Part shown: positions 1 to 7,757 of the stretch, in pieces
How positions within the stretch are numbered: position 1 is the first letter of the stretch
How the letters are laid out: each line of letters starts with the position of its first letter
Assembly (NCBI RefSeq): GCF_004362055.1
Contig: NZ_SNXB01000006.1
Coordinates: forward strand, 186,001-250,000
Origin: Flavobacterium sp. 245
GTDB taxonomy: Bacteria > Bacteroidota > Bacteroidia > Flavobacteriales > Flavobacteriaceae
Reading direction: 5' to 3'
Length of the DNA: 64,000 bases
The notes under the pieces: model-generated
The model's input: the letters and a program-made list of their open reading frames with translations, nothing else
What the model was told of the DNA's origin: nothing
Databases searched by the model: none
Translations under genes and position numbers: made by a program

Positions 1-37
1 AATTAAAATTTATTGAACTATCGTTATATGCGCTATT

Positions 38-1258
38 TTAATATTCTTTTATTTTTTTGATCATTTTCTCAAGTGTTGCAATGGCTATTTCTTTATCCCG
101 GTCTTCTGCCGAGTAAGCTTTGCTGCGCATGGAATCATAAGAGAGAATATCCTTGTTTGGTGTTGATAGGAAGGGCACAATTGTCTTAAAGAGGTGATTC
201 ATTGATTTTGAAATTAATATCTCCAGCTCACTGGAAGCCCTGAGAATCAGCGCCGTCTGATCGGTCGATAATTGGCAGACCACCCTTTCGTTTTTCTTTG
301 CTATTGTACTGGGTTCAGGCGGTTTTATAATAGCAGATGAAGTAAGGGAAACAGTTTTTGTGAGCTGCTGTTTTTTTTCTTGAAAGATTATTTCCTGCTC
401 AAACCATTCCCGCAGTATTTTTTTTAGATTTTGATAATTTGAATGCAAAGCGATATCTTCTCTAATAGTAATTTGACTGAATTCTTTGAAATAGAAAAGC
501 AGGCATTCCATTTTATCAGGTATTTGCTGCGGCTCATCAATTTTTCTTGAAATTTTCTGCGTATAATAGTTGATAAAAATCTTGCTGTTGAAATTCATAT
601 AAATTAGTAATTCTATCAGGCTCACATGGGTTTTGTTTTTATGCTGATTATGGGTCAAAGATTCCAATTCCCTTATCAAAGATTTTTGGTAAAGCATATC
701 ACGGAAAGTAACCTTCCTTTTCTTCTTTGAATGAACAAAACAGTACAGAGAATTAAAAACAATATCAACCAATAGTTTTTCTTCTGTTTCAAAAAACGGA
801 CTGCTTCTTAATTTATCAAGTCTTTGTCTCATCTTCTTACTTGAAACACCCAGATAGGATACAGGTATTCGGGAATCCAGACTTAAGAATCGGGTAAACC
901 GGGACTCTATAAAAGTAAGCAGCTCATCCAATGAAGCAAGCAAAGCTGTAACCACCTCTTTTAGATCTTCCCTCTGTAAATGCATTGCGTTATTTATTGT
1001 TATTAGCTGGTCCCAAAGACTTATTAATGCTGAATGATAATTTTTCACAAGTACTTTTATTTGTTTCTCTTTATTAAGCGAAAAAACCTGTATGGTAAGC
1101 TGCGTCTGGATCAATTGCGTTTCTTCAATAGCCTTTTTAACAATTGCCTTGCACTGAATTGTTGTAAGCTGATCAGCATCATTTTTTTTCGGATTAAAGT
1201 TTAGTGTCACTACCGAATCCAGCCATTCTAAAAGATAGGTTTGAGTCATGTCTTTCAT
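38..1258 (-). CDS. RteC-like conserved protein of conjugative/mobilisable elements
   Basis: This 406-residue protein has no signal peptide or membrane segment. Its predicted helical content, the stretch around residues 330-406 (STDQTALILRA, PFLSTPNKDILS, DSMRSKAYSAEDRDKEIAI) and its size resemble RteC-family and related cytoplasmic proteins that accompany Bacteroidota conjugative transposons. RteC proteins regulate excision of CTnDOT-type elements. Whether this copy has that role is inference from similarity by eye. The ATG at 1258 is preceded by an A/T-rich leader. The AraC gene upstream is transcribed in the same direction with an 80-bp gap. The gene lies at the left edge of the window, so its downstream partners, perhaps an integrase, are not visible. 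Confidence 0.55.
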   Translation of the reverse strand: MKDMTQTYLLEWLDSVVTLNFNPKKNDADQLTTIQCKAIVKKAIEETQLIQTQLTIQVFSLNKEKQIKVLVKNYHSALISLWDQLITINNAMHLQREDLKEVVTALLASLDELLTFIESRFTRFLSLDSRIPVSYLGVSSKKMRQRLDKLRSSPFFETEEKLLVDIVFNSLYCFVHSKKKRKVTFRDMLYQKSLIRELESLTHNQHKNKTHVSLIELLIYMNFNSKIFINYYTQKISRKIDEPQQIPDKMECLLFYFKEFSQITIREDIALHSNYQNLKKILREWFEQEIIFQEKKQQLTKTVSLTSSAIIKPPEPSTIAKKNERVVCQLSTDQTALILRASSELEILISKSMNHLFKTIVPFLSTPNKDILSYDSMRSKAYSAEDRDKEIAIATLEKMIKKIKEY

Positions 1259-1338
1259 TTTTAAGTAAATACTGCTCTCAATCTAATATTGAGAATACTT
1301 CAAATCAATGGATGCAAGCACTCTGACCCGGTTAAACT

Positions 1339-2199
1339 TTATTTAGAATTTAATCTTAAGCGATATTCAGAGGGAGACAATGCAGTATGTTTTTTAAAGA
1401 AGGTGCTAAAAAATGAAGTGTTGGCAAATTTCAGTTCTTCTGAAATATACAAGATAGTCAGATCATTATTTTGAAGCAGTATTTTAGCCTCGAGAATAAT
1501 GGCGTTTTCTATACATTGTTTTGCAGTTATCTCTGTAACATGCTTTACAATTTTGGTAAGATGCCCGGAAGAAACGTGCAGCGCATCTGCATAGAATTTT
1601 ACACTATGCTGTTTTCTGCTATTGAGTTCTAAGAGTCTGAAAAAATGTATTACAAGCTTTTCAGTACTGGAATGTTTAACATTGCTATACCATGATGATA
1701 CATAGTATGCCCTTGCCAGTTCGTAAAGAAAAAGATTAAAGCTTAAAAGCAATGTTTCTTTTTTATAGATATGCTTGTTTGAACTTTTTGCTTTGCTGTC
1801 CACCAATTTTAGCAAATCTATCAGGGGAGTCATATCTTTCTTTTTCAGGAAAATTTTGGAAACATATTGTGTCGTAAAATATTCAAAGTATCCAATATGC
1901 GGCCATTTGATACTGTTATCAAAAGCGAACTCAGAGCTAAACGACAGCAGGCAGATTTGTATCTGACTGCTCATTATGAAAATTTCACAAGCGGACCTTT
2001 TTGGAATTACAATAAGTTCATTGATAAATAAATGGATTTTTCGATTGTTAATTTGGATCCCCAATGCCCCTGTATTTATAATTAGAACACTAAATCGATC
2101 CACAATTAGTAAATCCATGACAGCATTACGTGAGGTATATGTTTCAAAAAGATAGACTTGCAGGCCTAAAGGATAATATTTTGATTTTCTGGATGCCAC
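1339..2199 (-). CDS. AraC family transcriptional regulator
   Basis: This 286-residue protein has an AraC-type double helix-turn-helix at its C-terminus (about residues 180-283). The second HTH is recognisable from ISEELKFANTSFFSTFFKKH and the closing LSPSEYRLRL. The N-terminal ~160 residues form a cupin-like sensing half with no motif I can assign to a ligand. The reading frame starts with GTG at 2199, and no ATG gives a full-length sensor domain. It lies upstream of the RteC-like gene on the same strand and may regulate it or the neighbouring lipoprotein pair. It is typical of Bacteroidota accessory regions, where AraC regulators often control transport or element genes. The target is unknown. 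Confidence 0.8.
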   Translation of the reverse strand: MASRKSKYYPLGLQVYLFETYTSRNAVMDLLIVDRFSVLIINTGALGIQINNRKIHLFINELIVIPKRSACEIFIMSSQIQICLLSFSSEFAFDNSIKWPHIGYFEYFTTQYVSKIFLKKKDMTPLIDLLKLVDSKAKSSNKHIYKKETLLLSFNLFLYELARAYYVSSWYSNVKHSSTEKLVIHFFRLLELNSRKQHSVKFYADALHVSSGHLTKIVKHVTEITAKQCIENAIILEAKILLQNNDLTILYISEELKFANTSFFSTFFKKHTALSPSEYRLRLNSK

Positions 2200-2270
2200 A
2201 ATAAATTCTTTAAAGTTTTTATAATTGTGTAATGCAGTATACTTAACTCTTATGTAAAAGAGAGATCGTA

Positions 2271-2519
2271 TTACTTGTTAAAAAATCTCGCCATTATTGA
2301 AACGCAGACAAAAAATAAATTTGAAATGCCGTTTACAAAAAATAGATATGCAAGATTTCTGGGAGATTCTGTTTGTATCTCGCCGTTGATCAGGTAGCCT
2401 AATATTTCATCATAGCATAATATATCTATGATGAAATAAAGGCAGACAACATTGAAAAGAATCAAAAACACACAATACACGTATTGTATTTGTTTTTCAA
2501 ACTGCTCAGTTATATACAT
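2271..2519 (-). CDS. Small two-helix membrane protein, unknown function
   Basis: This 82-residue protein has two hydrophobic segments (about residues 13-33, YVYCVFLILFNVVCLYFIID, and 55-77, LAYLFFVNGISNLFFVCVSI). It is probably an inner-membrane hairpin. The ATG at 2519 lies only 7 bp downstream of the lipoprotein gene stop, so the two are very likely co-transcribed. I do not recognise a family. Its pairing with a secreted lipoprotein suggests an envelope role, which is inference from operon structure alone. Confidence 0.55.
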   Translation of the reverse strand: MYITEQFEKQIQYVYCVFLILFNVVCLYFIIDILCYDEILGYLINGEIQTESPRNLAYLFFVNGISNLFFVCVSIMARFFNK

Positions 2520-2526
2520 GGCTTAT

Positions 2527-3255
2527 CTATTGAAGATTTTGAATAATAATGCCGGTCAAAACGGATCTGTTAACCGCAGTGGAGGAATTTGCGATAGCAC
2601 CTTGCAAAGCACCAACACGATTGCCAACCGAAGTTTCCCAGTCTTTATCTTTGATTTCCTTCGCGTAGTAGATTGAATATCTTGCTATAGAGGAAGTGGT
2701 GAGGATTATCCTTTTATCCTCATTGGTAAACTGTGTATTGTTTATTACCGATGTTTCGAATGAAATAATGGATGGGTGAATTACCTCATATTCACCGGTT
2801 TCCCATAAGACGATTGAAGCCATAAAGTCGGCAAGGCAGATTTTGGCCGCATTTGTCATTCCAGAGTTTGCTATTGCCTGCTCTAATTTTAATTGCGGGC
2901 TATCCACGGTTTCCTGAATTTCTCCAAAATTCAGGGGGAGGGTTGCTTGTAAATTCGTAAAATCATTATTCAACGCTGAGATGGAATCAACGGTATGGCT
3001 GATCTGAATCATTGTTGTAAAGGGATAGCTCGCTGTTAAATAGGAATCAAGAATGTCATTGTGTATTTTACCGGCTATATCGTAAGGGTTATCCGGATTC
3101 TCAGGACTTGTTGTTTGAATCATTTTGCCTGAATGGTTGGACTTCTTCTTACTTAAGCTGTTTTCTACTAAAGTGGTATTCTCGTCAATGTTTTCATTGG
3201 TACAGGAAACTAGTAGTGAAACAATTATCACTAACATTACTAAAAGATTTTTCAT
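2527..3255 (-). CDS. Putative lipoprotein, unknown function
   Basis: This 242-residue protein begins with a lipoprotein signal (MKNLLVMLVIIVSLLVSC; lipobox LLVSC, lipidated Cys at residue 18). A Ser/Asn-rich linker and a mostly helical domain follow. A short motif, IAGKIHNDILDSYL near residue 62, looks like a conserved core I have seen in hypothetical Flavobacteriaceae lipoproteins, but no function can be named. It is probably exported and anchored in the outer membrane. It heads a two-gene operon with the small membrane protein at 2271-2519. It is divergent from the TPR-AraC regulator at 3609, with which it shares a 353-bp intergenic region holding a perfect inverted repeat. Confidence 0.65.
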   Translation of the reverse strand: MKNLLVMLVIIVSLLVSCTNENIDENTTLVENSLSKKKSNHSGKMIQTTSPENPDNPYDIAGKIHNDILDSYLTASYPFTTMIQISHTVDSISALNNDFTNLQATLPLNFGEIQETVDSPQLKLEQAIANSGMTNAAKICLADFMASIVLWETGEYEVIHPSIISFETSVINNTQFTNEDKRIILTTSSIARYSIYYAKEIKDKDWETSVGNRVGALQGAIANSSTAVNRSVLTGIIIQNLQ

Positions 3256-3427
3256 GATTTAATGTGTTAAAATGTAAAGACTGTTGTATTTCAGTCAGTT
3301 CATTTCACCCGGGTCAGCAGAACTTTAATTCGGCACGATGCCAAATATTTTTGCTTTTGAATTCAAGGCAAATCTAGAAGCAGAAATCCACTCTTGCAAA
3401 ACATCGCATGTGGATTTCCCGTATTTC

Positions 3428-3456
3428 GTGTATGGATTTACGGTAAATCCATACAC
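3428..3456. promoter_or_regulatory. Perfect 13-bp inverted repeat in a divergent promoter region
   Basis: Arms at 3428-3440 (GTGTATGGATTTA) and 3444-3456 are perfectly complementary around a 3-nt loop (CGG). A T-rich run follows at 3459-3464. The element sits between the divergent lipoprotein operon (start 3255) and the TPR-AraC gene (start 3609). A second GTGGATTT-CCCGTA stretch just upstream (about 3410-3425) partly repeats the left arm. It could be an operator for one of the two AraC-type regulators nearby, or a hairpin/terminator on the plus strand. The remainder of 3256-3608 shows no gene. Confidence 0.55.
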
Positions 3457-3498
3457 CCTTTTTTAATGTTAAATGTGCTAATTATCAATATATTACCT

Positions 3499-3506
3499 TA
3501 TATTTG
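3499..3506 (+). promoter_or_regulatory. Candidate -7 element for the TPR-AraC gene
   Basis: TATATTTG matches the Bacteroidota -7 consensus TANNTTTG. It lies 102 bp upstream of the ATG at 3609. No clear TTG is present at the usual -33 distance, so the assignment is weak and the promoter may depend on an activator. Confidence 0.3.
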
Positions 3507-3608
3507 ATCGTCTTTTCTTAAGATGGCTACATTATTCTCAGTTATTTGCGTTTTCTCCCTGTGAAAATGCATTTTCAATTCAAATAGTTTCTAATTTTAA
3601 TTTATCAT

Positions 3609-5282
3609 ATGATTAAAAAGTATCTATTAGTAGTGTTCCTTTGCTTTGGAATGCAGTTTTATGCTCAGAATCGTAATTCGGCCAGTACCGATACACTTCA
3701 AAATAAGAACTATGAGTACCTGTTTGAACGCATTGAAGCCACCCAGGAGGATGGTGTAAAACAAAAACTTTATCTTGAATACTTTTTAAACAAAGCCAAA
3801 GCGGGTAAAAATTCACAAGATATTGTAAATGGATATAAAAACTATTTATACTACACACCGGAAAAATTAAAGCTGATCTATGCTGACAGTATGATTTATG
3901 CTGCAAAAAAGTCCAAAGACAATGCACTAATAGGGTCCGCTTATCTCTCCAAAGGAATAGTGTACTACGGACAGAAAAAACTTAAATATGCTTTAGATAA
4001 TTATCTGATAGCAGATAATTATATTTCCAATACAGATGATAAATACCTGATATACAAGGTTAAGTACAATATTGGCAATATAAAATACTATCTGGGGTTT
4101 TATGATGAGGCAATTTCTCTTTTTGTGGAGTGCAGGGATTTTTTTAAAGGTAAAAATGACAGGGCATACCTCAATTCACTGCATTTGCTTGGCTTATGCT
4201 ATAATAAAATTGGCAATTACGGTCTATGTTCTGAAATAAATGAGAAAGGCATTCAGGAAGGAATACGGTTAGAAAATAATGAAATGCGGGATTACTTTAT
4301 TCATTCAGAAGGAATCAATCAGTATTTCAAAAGTAATTATGCGGCTGCTATTAAAAAAATCACCCAATCACTTCCAGCCATAAACAAAAACAAAGATTTT
4401 GCAAATGAGTCTGTTGGGTACTTTTATATAGGTAAAAGTTACTGGGATCTGCGAAACCAGGAAATGGCGCTGTTATATTTTAAGAAGGTTGACCAGATTT
4501 TTGATGATAAACAATACATTAGACCTGATCTGCGGGAGAGCTATGAACTGATAATAAAATACTATAAATCTAAAGGCGACCTTGAAAAGCAGCTTTTTTA
4601 CATTGAGAAATTGCTTAAAGCAGACAGCGTGCTGGATAATAGGTTTAGATACCTTTCAGGAAGGGTGCGAAAAGTATATGATACCAAAGTATTGCTAAAA
4701 GATAAGCAGGAGATTGAAGAATCATTTAACAAAAGAAAACACAATGACCTTATTTTTACAGGTATATTGGTCCTATTTTTTTTAATCGTACTTTTCATTG
4801 CTTACAGACATATTAGGAATAAGAATATCTACAGGCAGAAGTTTGAAGAGCTCATGAAACAAAACGGTTCTACGGTTAAAGAAGATGTCAAGAATGGTCA
4901 CAATGGTATTGATGATATTCATAAAGATACGGTTGCTATGATACTCAAGCAGCTTGAAAAATTTGAAAGGGACAAAAAATTTCTTGAAAAAGATTTGACT
5001 TCCATAAAGCTTGCCGCAATTTTCAAATCCAATCCTAAATATTTGTCAAAAATTATCTATCATTTCAGAGGGAAGAAATTCCCAACATATATAGCCGACC
5101 TTAAAATCGACTATATAATTTCTTTATTGAAAGAGGATCCAAAAGTGAGGAAGTATTCCAACAGAGCATTGGCGGATGAGGCAGGTTTTAGCAGTACACA
5201 AAGATTTGCAACTGCTTTCCATGCTAAGGCCGGATGTCCAACTTCTTATTTTATTAACGAGCTTAATAAGATATCGGAGTAA
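3609..5282 (+). CDS. Membrane-anchored TPR protein with C-terminal AraC-type DNA-binding domain
   Basis: This 557-residue regulator has an N-terminal signal peptide (MIKKYLLVVFLCFGMQFYAQ) and a periplasmic stretch of tetratricopeptide-like repeats (about residues 60-350, for example SAYLSKGIVYYGQKKLKYAL and SLHLLGLCYNKIG). One transmembrane helix follows near residues 380-398, then a cytoplasmic coil and an AraC-type HTH domain (about 445-557, ending CPTSYFINELNKISE). This is a common Bacteroidota one-protein signal-transduction layout that senses in the periplasm and binds DNA directly. It is followed by a strong hairpin terminator at 5328-5356. Likely targets are itself or the divergent lipoprotein operon. 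Confidence 0.8.
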   Translation: MIKKYLLVVFLCFGMQFYAQNRNSASTDTLQNKNYEYLFERIEATQEDGVKQKLYLEYFLNKAKAGKNSQDIVNGYKNYLYYTPEKLKLIYADSMIYAAKKSKDNALIGSAYLSKGIVYYGQKKLKYALDNYLIADNYISNTDDKYLIYKVKYNIGNIKYYLGFYDEAISLFVECRDFFKGKNDRAYLNSLHLLGLCYNKIGNYGLCSEINEKGIQEGIRLENNEMRDYFIHSEGINQYFKSNYAAAIKKITQSLPAINKNKDFANESVGYFYIGKSYWDLRNQEMALLYFKKVDQIFDDKQYIRPDLRESYELIIKYYKSKGDLEKQLFYIEKLLKADSVLDNRFRYLSGRVRKVYDTKVLLKDKQEIEESFNKRKHNDLIFTGILVLFFLIVLFIAYRHIRNKNIYRQKFEELMKQNGSTVKEDVKNGHNGIDDIHKDTVAMILKQLEKFERDKKFLEKDLTSIKLAAIFKSNPKYLSKIIYHFRGKKFPTYIADLKIDYIISLLKEDPKVRKYSNRALADEAGFSSTQRFATAFHAKAGCPTSYFINELNKISE

Positions 5283-5327
5283 AATATATTTTTGATAATC
5301 AATTCACTAGATGATTTTGTCCCGTTA

Positions 5328-5356
5328 GATAATTAAAAAGCTTTTTTAATTATCTG
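5328..5356 (+). terminator. Intrinsic terminator of the TPR-AraC gene
   Basis: A long A/T hairpin has its left arm at 5328-5341 (AGATAATTAAAAAG) and its right arm at 5342-5356 (CTTTTTTAATTATCT), with almost no loop and one unpaired T. It lies 46 bp after the stop codon. Its base composition is weak, but the stem is long. Confidence 0.5.
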
Positions 5357-5367
5357 TTCGAAGTTGT

Positions 5368-5397
5368 TGTATATAATAAGCAAAATTTTATTTTTGC
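5368..5397 (+). promoter_or_regulatory. Consensus Bacteroidota promoter of the histone-like gene
   Basis: TTG at 5368-5370, exactly 19 bases, then TATTTTTG at 5390-5397 match the Flavobacterium promoter form TTG-N19-TANNTTTG. The predicted transcript start is near 5403, giving an ~18-base leader before the ATG at 5421. This suggests strong constitutive expression. Confidence 0.65.
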
Positions 5398-5420
5398 TGC
5401 CTTAACTTAATAATAGTGTC

Positions 5421-5597
5421 ATGAAAGATTTAGTAGCAAAAATAAACGCCGAAATCGAAACATTTAAGACAGAATCTGAATCTTTAATTGAGAAAGGTGT
5501 TAAGGCAGCAGGAGCAAGAGCCCGCAAATCAACACTGGAAATTGAAAAATTGTTGAAAGAGTTTAGAAAAGTTTCTATCGAGGAGTCTAAAAAATAA
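5421..5597 (+). CDS. Small histone H1-like DNA-binding protein
   Basis: This is a 58-residue, Lys/Glu-rich, fully helical protein. It starts MKDLVAKINAEIETFKTES, has a central GVKAAGARARKSTLEIEKLL and ends SIEESKK. Small proteins of this kind in Flavobacteriaceae are annotated as histone H1-like (Hc1-type) proteins, thought to bind DNA through the Ala/Lys/Arg-rich core. It has its own near-perfect promoter (5368-5397) and a GC-containing terminator (5634-5659), so it is a monocistronic, probably highly expressed gene. It looks like core-genome content sitting between accessory blocks. Confidence 0.75.
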   Translation: MKDLVAKINAEIETFKTESESLIEKGVKAAGARARKSTLEIEKLLKEFRKVSIEESKK

Positions 5598-5633
5598 TTT
5601 TCAGCAGTCTTACTTACTTTTAAAAGAAGAGAA

Positions 5634-5659
5634 TGGGGTTTTTAAGCCCCGTTTTTTTT
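5634..5659 (+). terminator. Intrinsic terminator of the histone-like gene
   Basis: A GGGGTT/AAGCCCC stem (one G-U pair) is followed by eight T residues, starting 37 bp after the stop codon. Confidence 0.8.
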
Positions 5660-5768
5660 GATTTCTTTATTTGATTATGTTGCCGGCTGCTTCTTCATGT
5701 TATTTAAGAGGAACTATAGCATAGCTTTTTTGAAGCAGAATCATAAGGCTTTTCATCAGGCAGCTTAT

Positions 5769-5833
5769 CCCGCTTTATGCTGTAATCTTTTATGCCGAAC
5801 CCCGGCAGAAAAGGATTTCCGCTTCAATCGGGG
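5769..5833. repeat. Structured intergenic element (candidate dispersed repeat)
   Basis: Nested inverted repeats fill this otherwise gene-free stretch (5598-5903). They are CCCG (5769-5772) with CGGG (5829-5832), AATCTTTT (5784-5791) with AAAAGGATT (5809-5817), and TGCCG (5793-5797) with CGGCA (5803-5807). The plus-strand reading frame across it (5658-5849) has no recognisable protein features. From memory, similar CCCGCT...CAATCGGGG blocks occur between genes in many Flavobacterium genomes, but I cannot verify that here. Confidence 0.4.
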
Positions 5834-5903
5834 CTGGAGAAACATTTGATTTTTATTAGCATTTAAAAATATTAACGTTGTTGTTATCTGTTATCTGTAG
5901 TTT

Positions 5904-6701
5904 TTATTTAAATCCGAAAAGTTCTGTCTCTTGAAAATCAATTATTCCTTGTTTGCGTAGTATTTCTGTATAGGCATCTATTCTTGTTGCAATTAATCTG
6001 TTTCTATTTGATATTGACCATTCATTCATAATTCCAATTAATTTTGGTTCGCTTTCTAAATCAAAATTATTTATATACCACAGTACACATCCACTAATTC
6101 CAAATAAATCAGGCCCATAAGTAATTGATTTAGATTTCAGATTGGGCGTGTTTTGTCGGTCATATTCTACAATTAGATTTAAATATTCATTTCTTTTTAA
6201 TTTCTTATACTCGTTTGTATTCACACAATTTGTGATACCAATAAACGGGATTGAGTGAAAAGAATTTCTTGATTGTGATTTTTTTGACCAACTACTGGGA
6301 TATCCAAAAACTATGTAACTCATAAAATTAACCGAAGAATGATTAATCTCGATACTTGAACTCTCAAGAAAGGAATAATCAATGCTTAAATCTTTTACAG
6401 ATTGATTGTCCAAAACTAAAATTGCCACATCCAATTCATCAGACTTTCGATCTTCTTTTGGATTATTTTTAATAATTCTTCCGCCAGGTTTTACTAATGT
6501 TTTACCTTCTTCGATCGGTATGAATAATTTTTCAAAATCATCAAAAACATGTGCTGCAGAGAATAAGAAATATTTTGTTCCAATTTTGACAAAAACACCT
6601 GTCCCGTGTTGCTTGTAAGAATTTAGATCCTTAAAAAGTGTACAGGTGAAATTCCTGATTTTTGGAAGACTATTTATGTATTTTTTTGCAATTTCTTTCA
6701 T
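5904..6701 (-). CDS. Trypsin-like serine protease (cytoplasmic, accessory)
   Basis: This 265-residue protein has no signal peptide. A chymotrypsin-fold catalytic triad can be proposed: His51 in LFSAAHVFDD, Asp91 in DELDVAILVL, and Ser203 in FGISGCVLW (GxSG). The family hydrolyses peptide bonds. A cytoplasmic copy in a run of antiviral-type genes suggests a protease effector or regulator, but no partner sensor is fused to it. It is the last gene of the minus-strand array, after the HEPN gene and repeat A. Its codon use is AT-rich like its neighbours. An uncharacterised immune role is inference from location. A stand-alone stress protease is the alternative. Confidence 0.7.
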   Translation of the reverse strand: MKEIAKKYINSLPKIRNFTCTLFKDLNSYKQHGTGVFVKIGTKYFLFSAAHVFDDFEKLFIPIEEGKTLVKPGGRIIKNNPKEDRKSDELDVAILVLDNQSVKDLSIDYSFLESSSIEINHSSVNFMSYIVFGYPSSWSKKSQSRNSFHSIPFIGITNCVNTNEYKKLKRNEYLNLIVEYDRQNTPNLKSKSITYGPDLFGISGCVLWYINNFDLESEPKLIGIMNEWSISNRNRLIATRIDAYTEILRKQGIIDFQETELFGFK

Positions 6702-6771
6702 AATGTCTGGTCAAAGATTGCATTTAACATTCTTTTACTGCGGCGGGTTTGCAACTAAATTAATCCCTATT

Positions 6772-6870
6772 TTCAGATTTGCCACCCGAGCGTAGCGAAT
6801 AGACGAAGGAAATCATCTCAAATACAAAACCAACTTTCTATTAAACCAAATGCCCAAATCCGTTGTAGCA
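6772..6870. repeat. Cassette spacer repeat A (pair with 7640-7740)
   Basis: This ~99-bp imperfect direct repeat matches 7640-7740 over nearly its whole length; the shared blocks include GATTTGCCACCCGAG, AGCGAATAGAC, CCAACTTTC and GCCCAAATCCG. It contains an inverted pair near its ends (GATTTG...CAAATC). It lies directly downstream of the HEPN gene, as copy B lies directly downstream of the OLD gene. Read in gene direction, it is preceded by CTATAAC and followed by GTTAAAT. Confidence 0.75.
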
Positions 6871-6886
6871 GTTATAGCACCTATTT

Positions 6887-7561
6887 TTATGCGGGATTTG
6901 ATAGTATAAAATTTTCAACCCCCATTATCATAAGTTTTACTTCGGATTCTGTGTATTCATCATATTTACCGTGAGCTGAATTGTTTCGGATGGCTAACCA
7001 AGCAGTAATTTGTTTTTGATTTGCTAATGAGTATGCTTCTTCTTTCGTTAAATCAGTATTCATTCTTTCAGAATTCTTATAGGATATTTTTCCATTACCT
7101 TTATCTAATTCAATTTCGACATTATGTTTTAGGCACAGTTTTCTTAAATGTGATTCCAATGTAGAACCAATTATTACAGCTGATGAGTCTTTGTACCCGT
7201 TTTCTAATAGATGTCTAGAAATTTCAATATAATCGCTAAATATTTCTGAATGTAATAATTCAGAATATGATTTTAGATAATCATTCTCCAAATCTTCTTT
7301 TAAAGCAATAATACTGCCAATAACGTGACTTAAATTCGTGCCTAAACCTAAATTCTTTTGGGTTAAAGCTGATATAATATCTTTATAATATTCTGATTTC
7401 TCTCCAACAACTCGTACAACAAAGGATTTGGATTTAGTTATTAATCTTGTCAATAACTCTTCACTCAAATCAGATAAATCAAGATATTTAGCTTTGCTTT
7501 TTGTTAAATTATATTCAGTAATAATTTCCTGTGCTTGTTTAATAAAATAGTCATTATTCAT
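6887..7561 (-). CDS. HEPN-domain protein, putative RNase/abortive-infection factor
   Basis: This 224-residue helical protein carries R192-NNSA-H197 (Rx4H), the HEPN catalytic signature, in a C-terminal helical bundle (about residues 110-222). HEPN domains of this kind act as endoribonucleases in toxin-antitoxin, abortive infection and CRISPR systems. The N-terminal ~100 residues are also helical and unassigned. No nucleotidyltransferase (MNT) antitoxin gene is next to it, so it is not a classical HEPN/MNT pair. It is flanked on both sides by copies of the same repeat (A and B), as a cassette would be. The ATG at 7561 is clear. A non-catalytic DUF4145-like HEPN is the alternative. Confidence 0.65.
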   Translation of the reverse strand: MNNDYFIKQAQEIITEYNLTKSKAKYLDLSDLSEELLTRLITKSKSFVVRVVGEKSEYYKDIISALTQKNLGLGTNLSHVIGSIIALKEDLENDYLKSYSELLHSEIFSDYIEISRHLLENGYKDSSAVIIGSTLESHLRKLCLKHNVEIELDKGNGKISYKNSERMNTDLTKEEAYSLANQKQITAWLAIRNNSAHGKYDEYTESEVKLMIMGVENFILSNPA

Positions 7562-7639
7562 TTTTCTTTCGCTGTTTTTGCTAATGTTTTATATAAATAT
7601 CTTGTAATCAGTGGTTTTATGGTTGAATTGAGACCATTC

Positions 7640-7740
7640 TTCGGATTTGCCACCCGAGCAATAGCGAATAGACAAAGTAAATCATCGCAAATACATAACC
7701 AACTTTCCGTTAAGCCAATTGCCCAAATCCGTTTGTAGCG
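7640..7740. repeat. Cassette spacer repeat B (pair with 6772-6870)
   Basis: This is the second copy of the ~100-bp repeat, with a perfect CGGATTTG/CAAATCCG inverted pair near its ends. It begins directly after the OLD gene stop (17 bp away). In gene direction it starts with GATAACGC followed by GCTACAAACGG, matching the TATAAC...GCTACAACGG edge of copy A. Confidence 0.75.
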
Positions 7741-7757
7741 TGCGTTATCCGCAGTAA

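Noticed and set aside
1289..1474. 61-codon plus-strand frame
   Set aside because: It lies mostly over the AraC gene on the other strand and has no features of its own.
5658..5849. 63-codon plus-strand reading frame after the histone-like gene
   Set aside because: It starts inside the terminator, has no family features and overlaps the nested inverted-repeat element, so it is probably not coding.
6887..7561. HEPN/MNT toxin-antitoxin pair
   Set aside because: No small nucleotidyltransferase gene (GSxxR...DxD) is found next to the HEPN gene.
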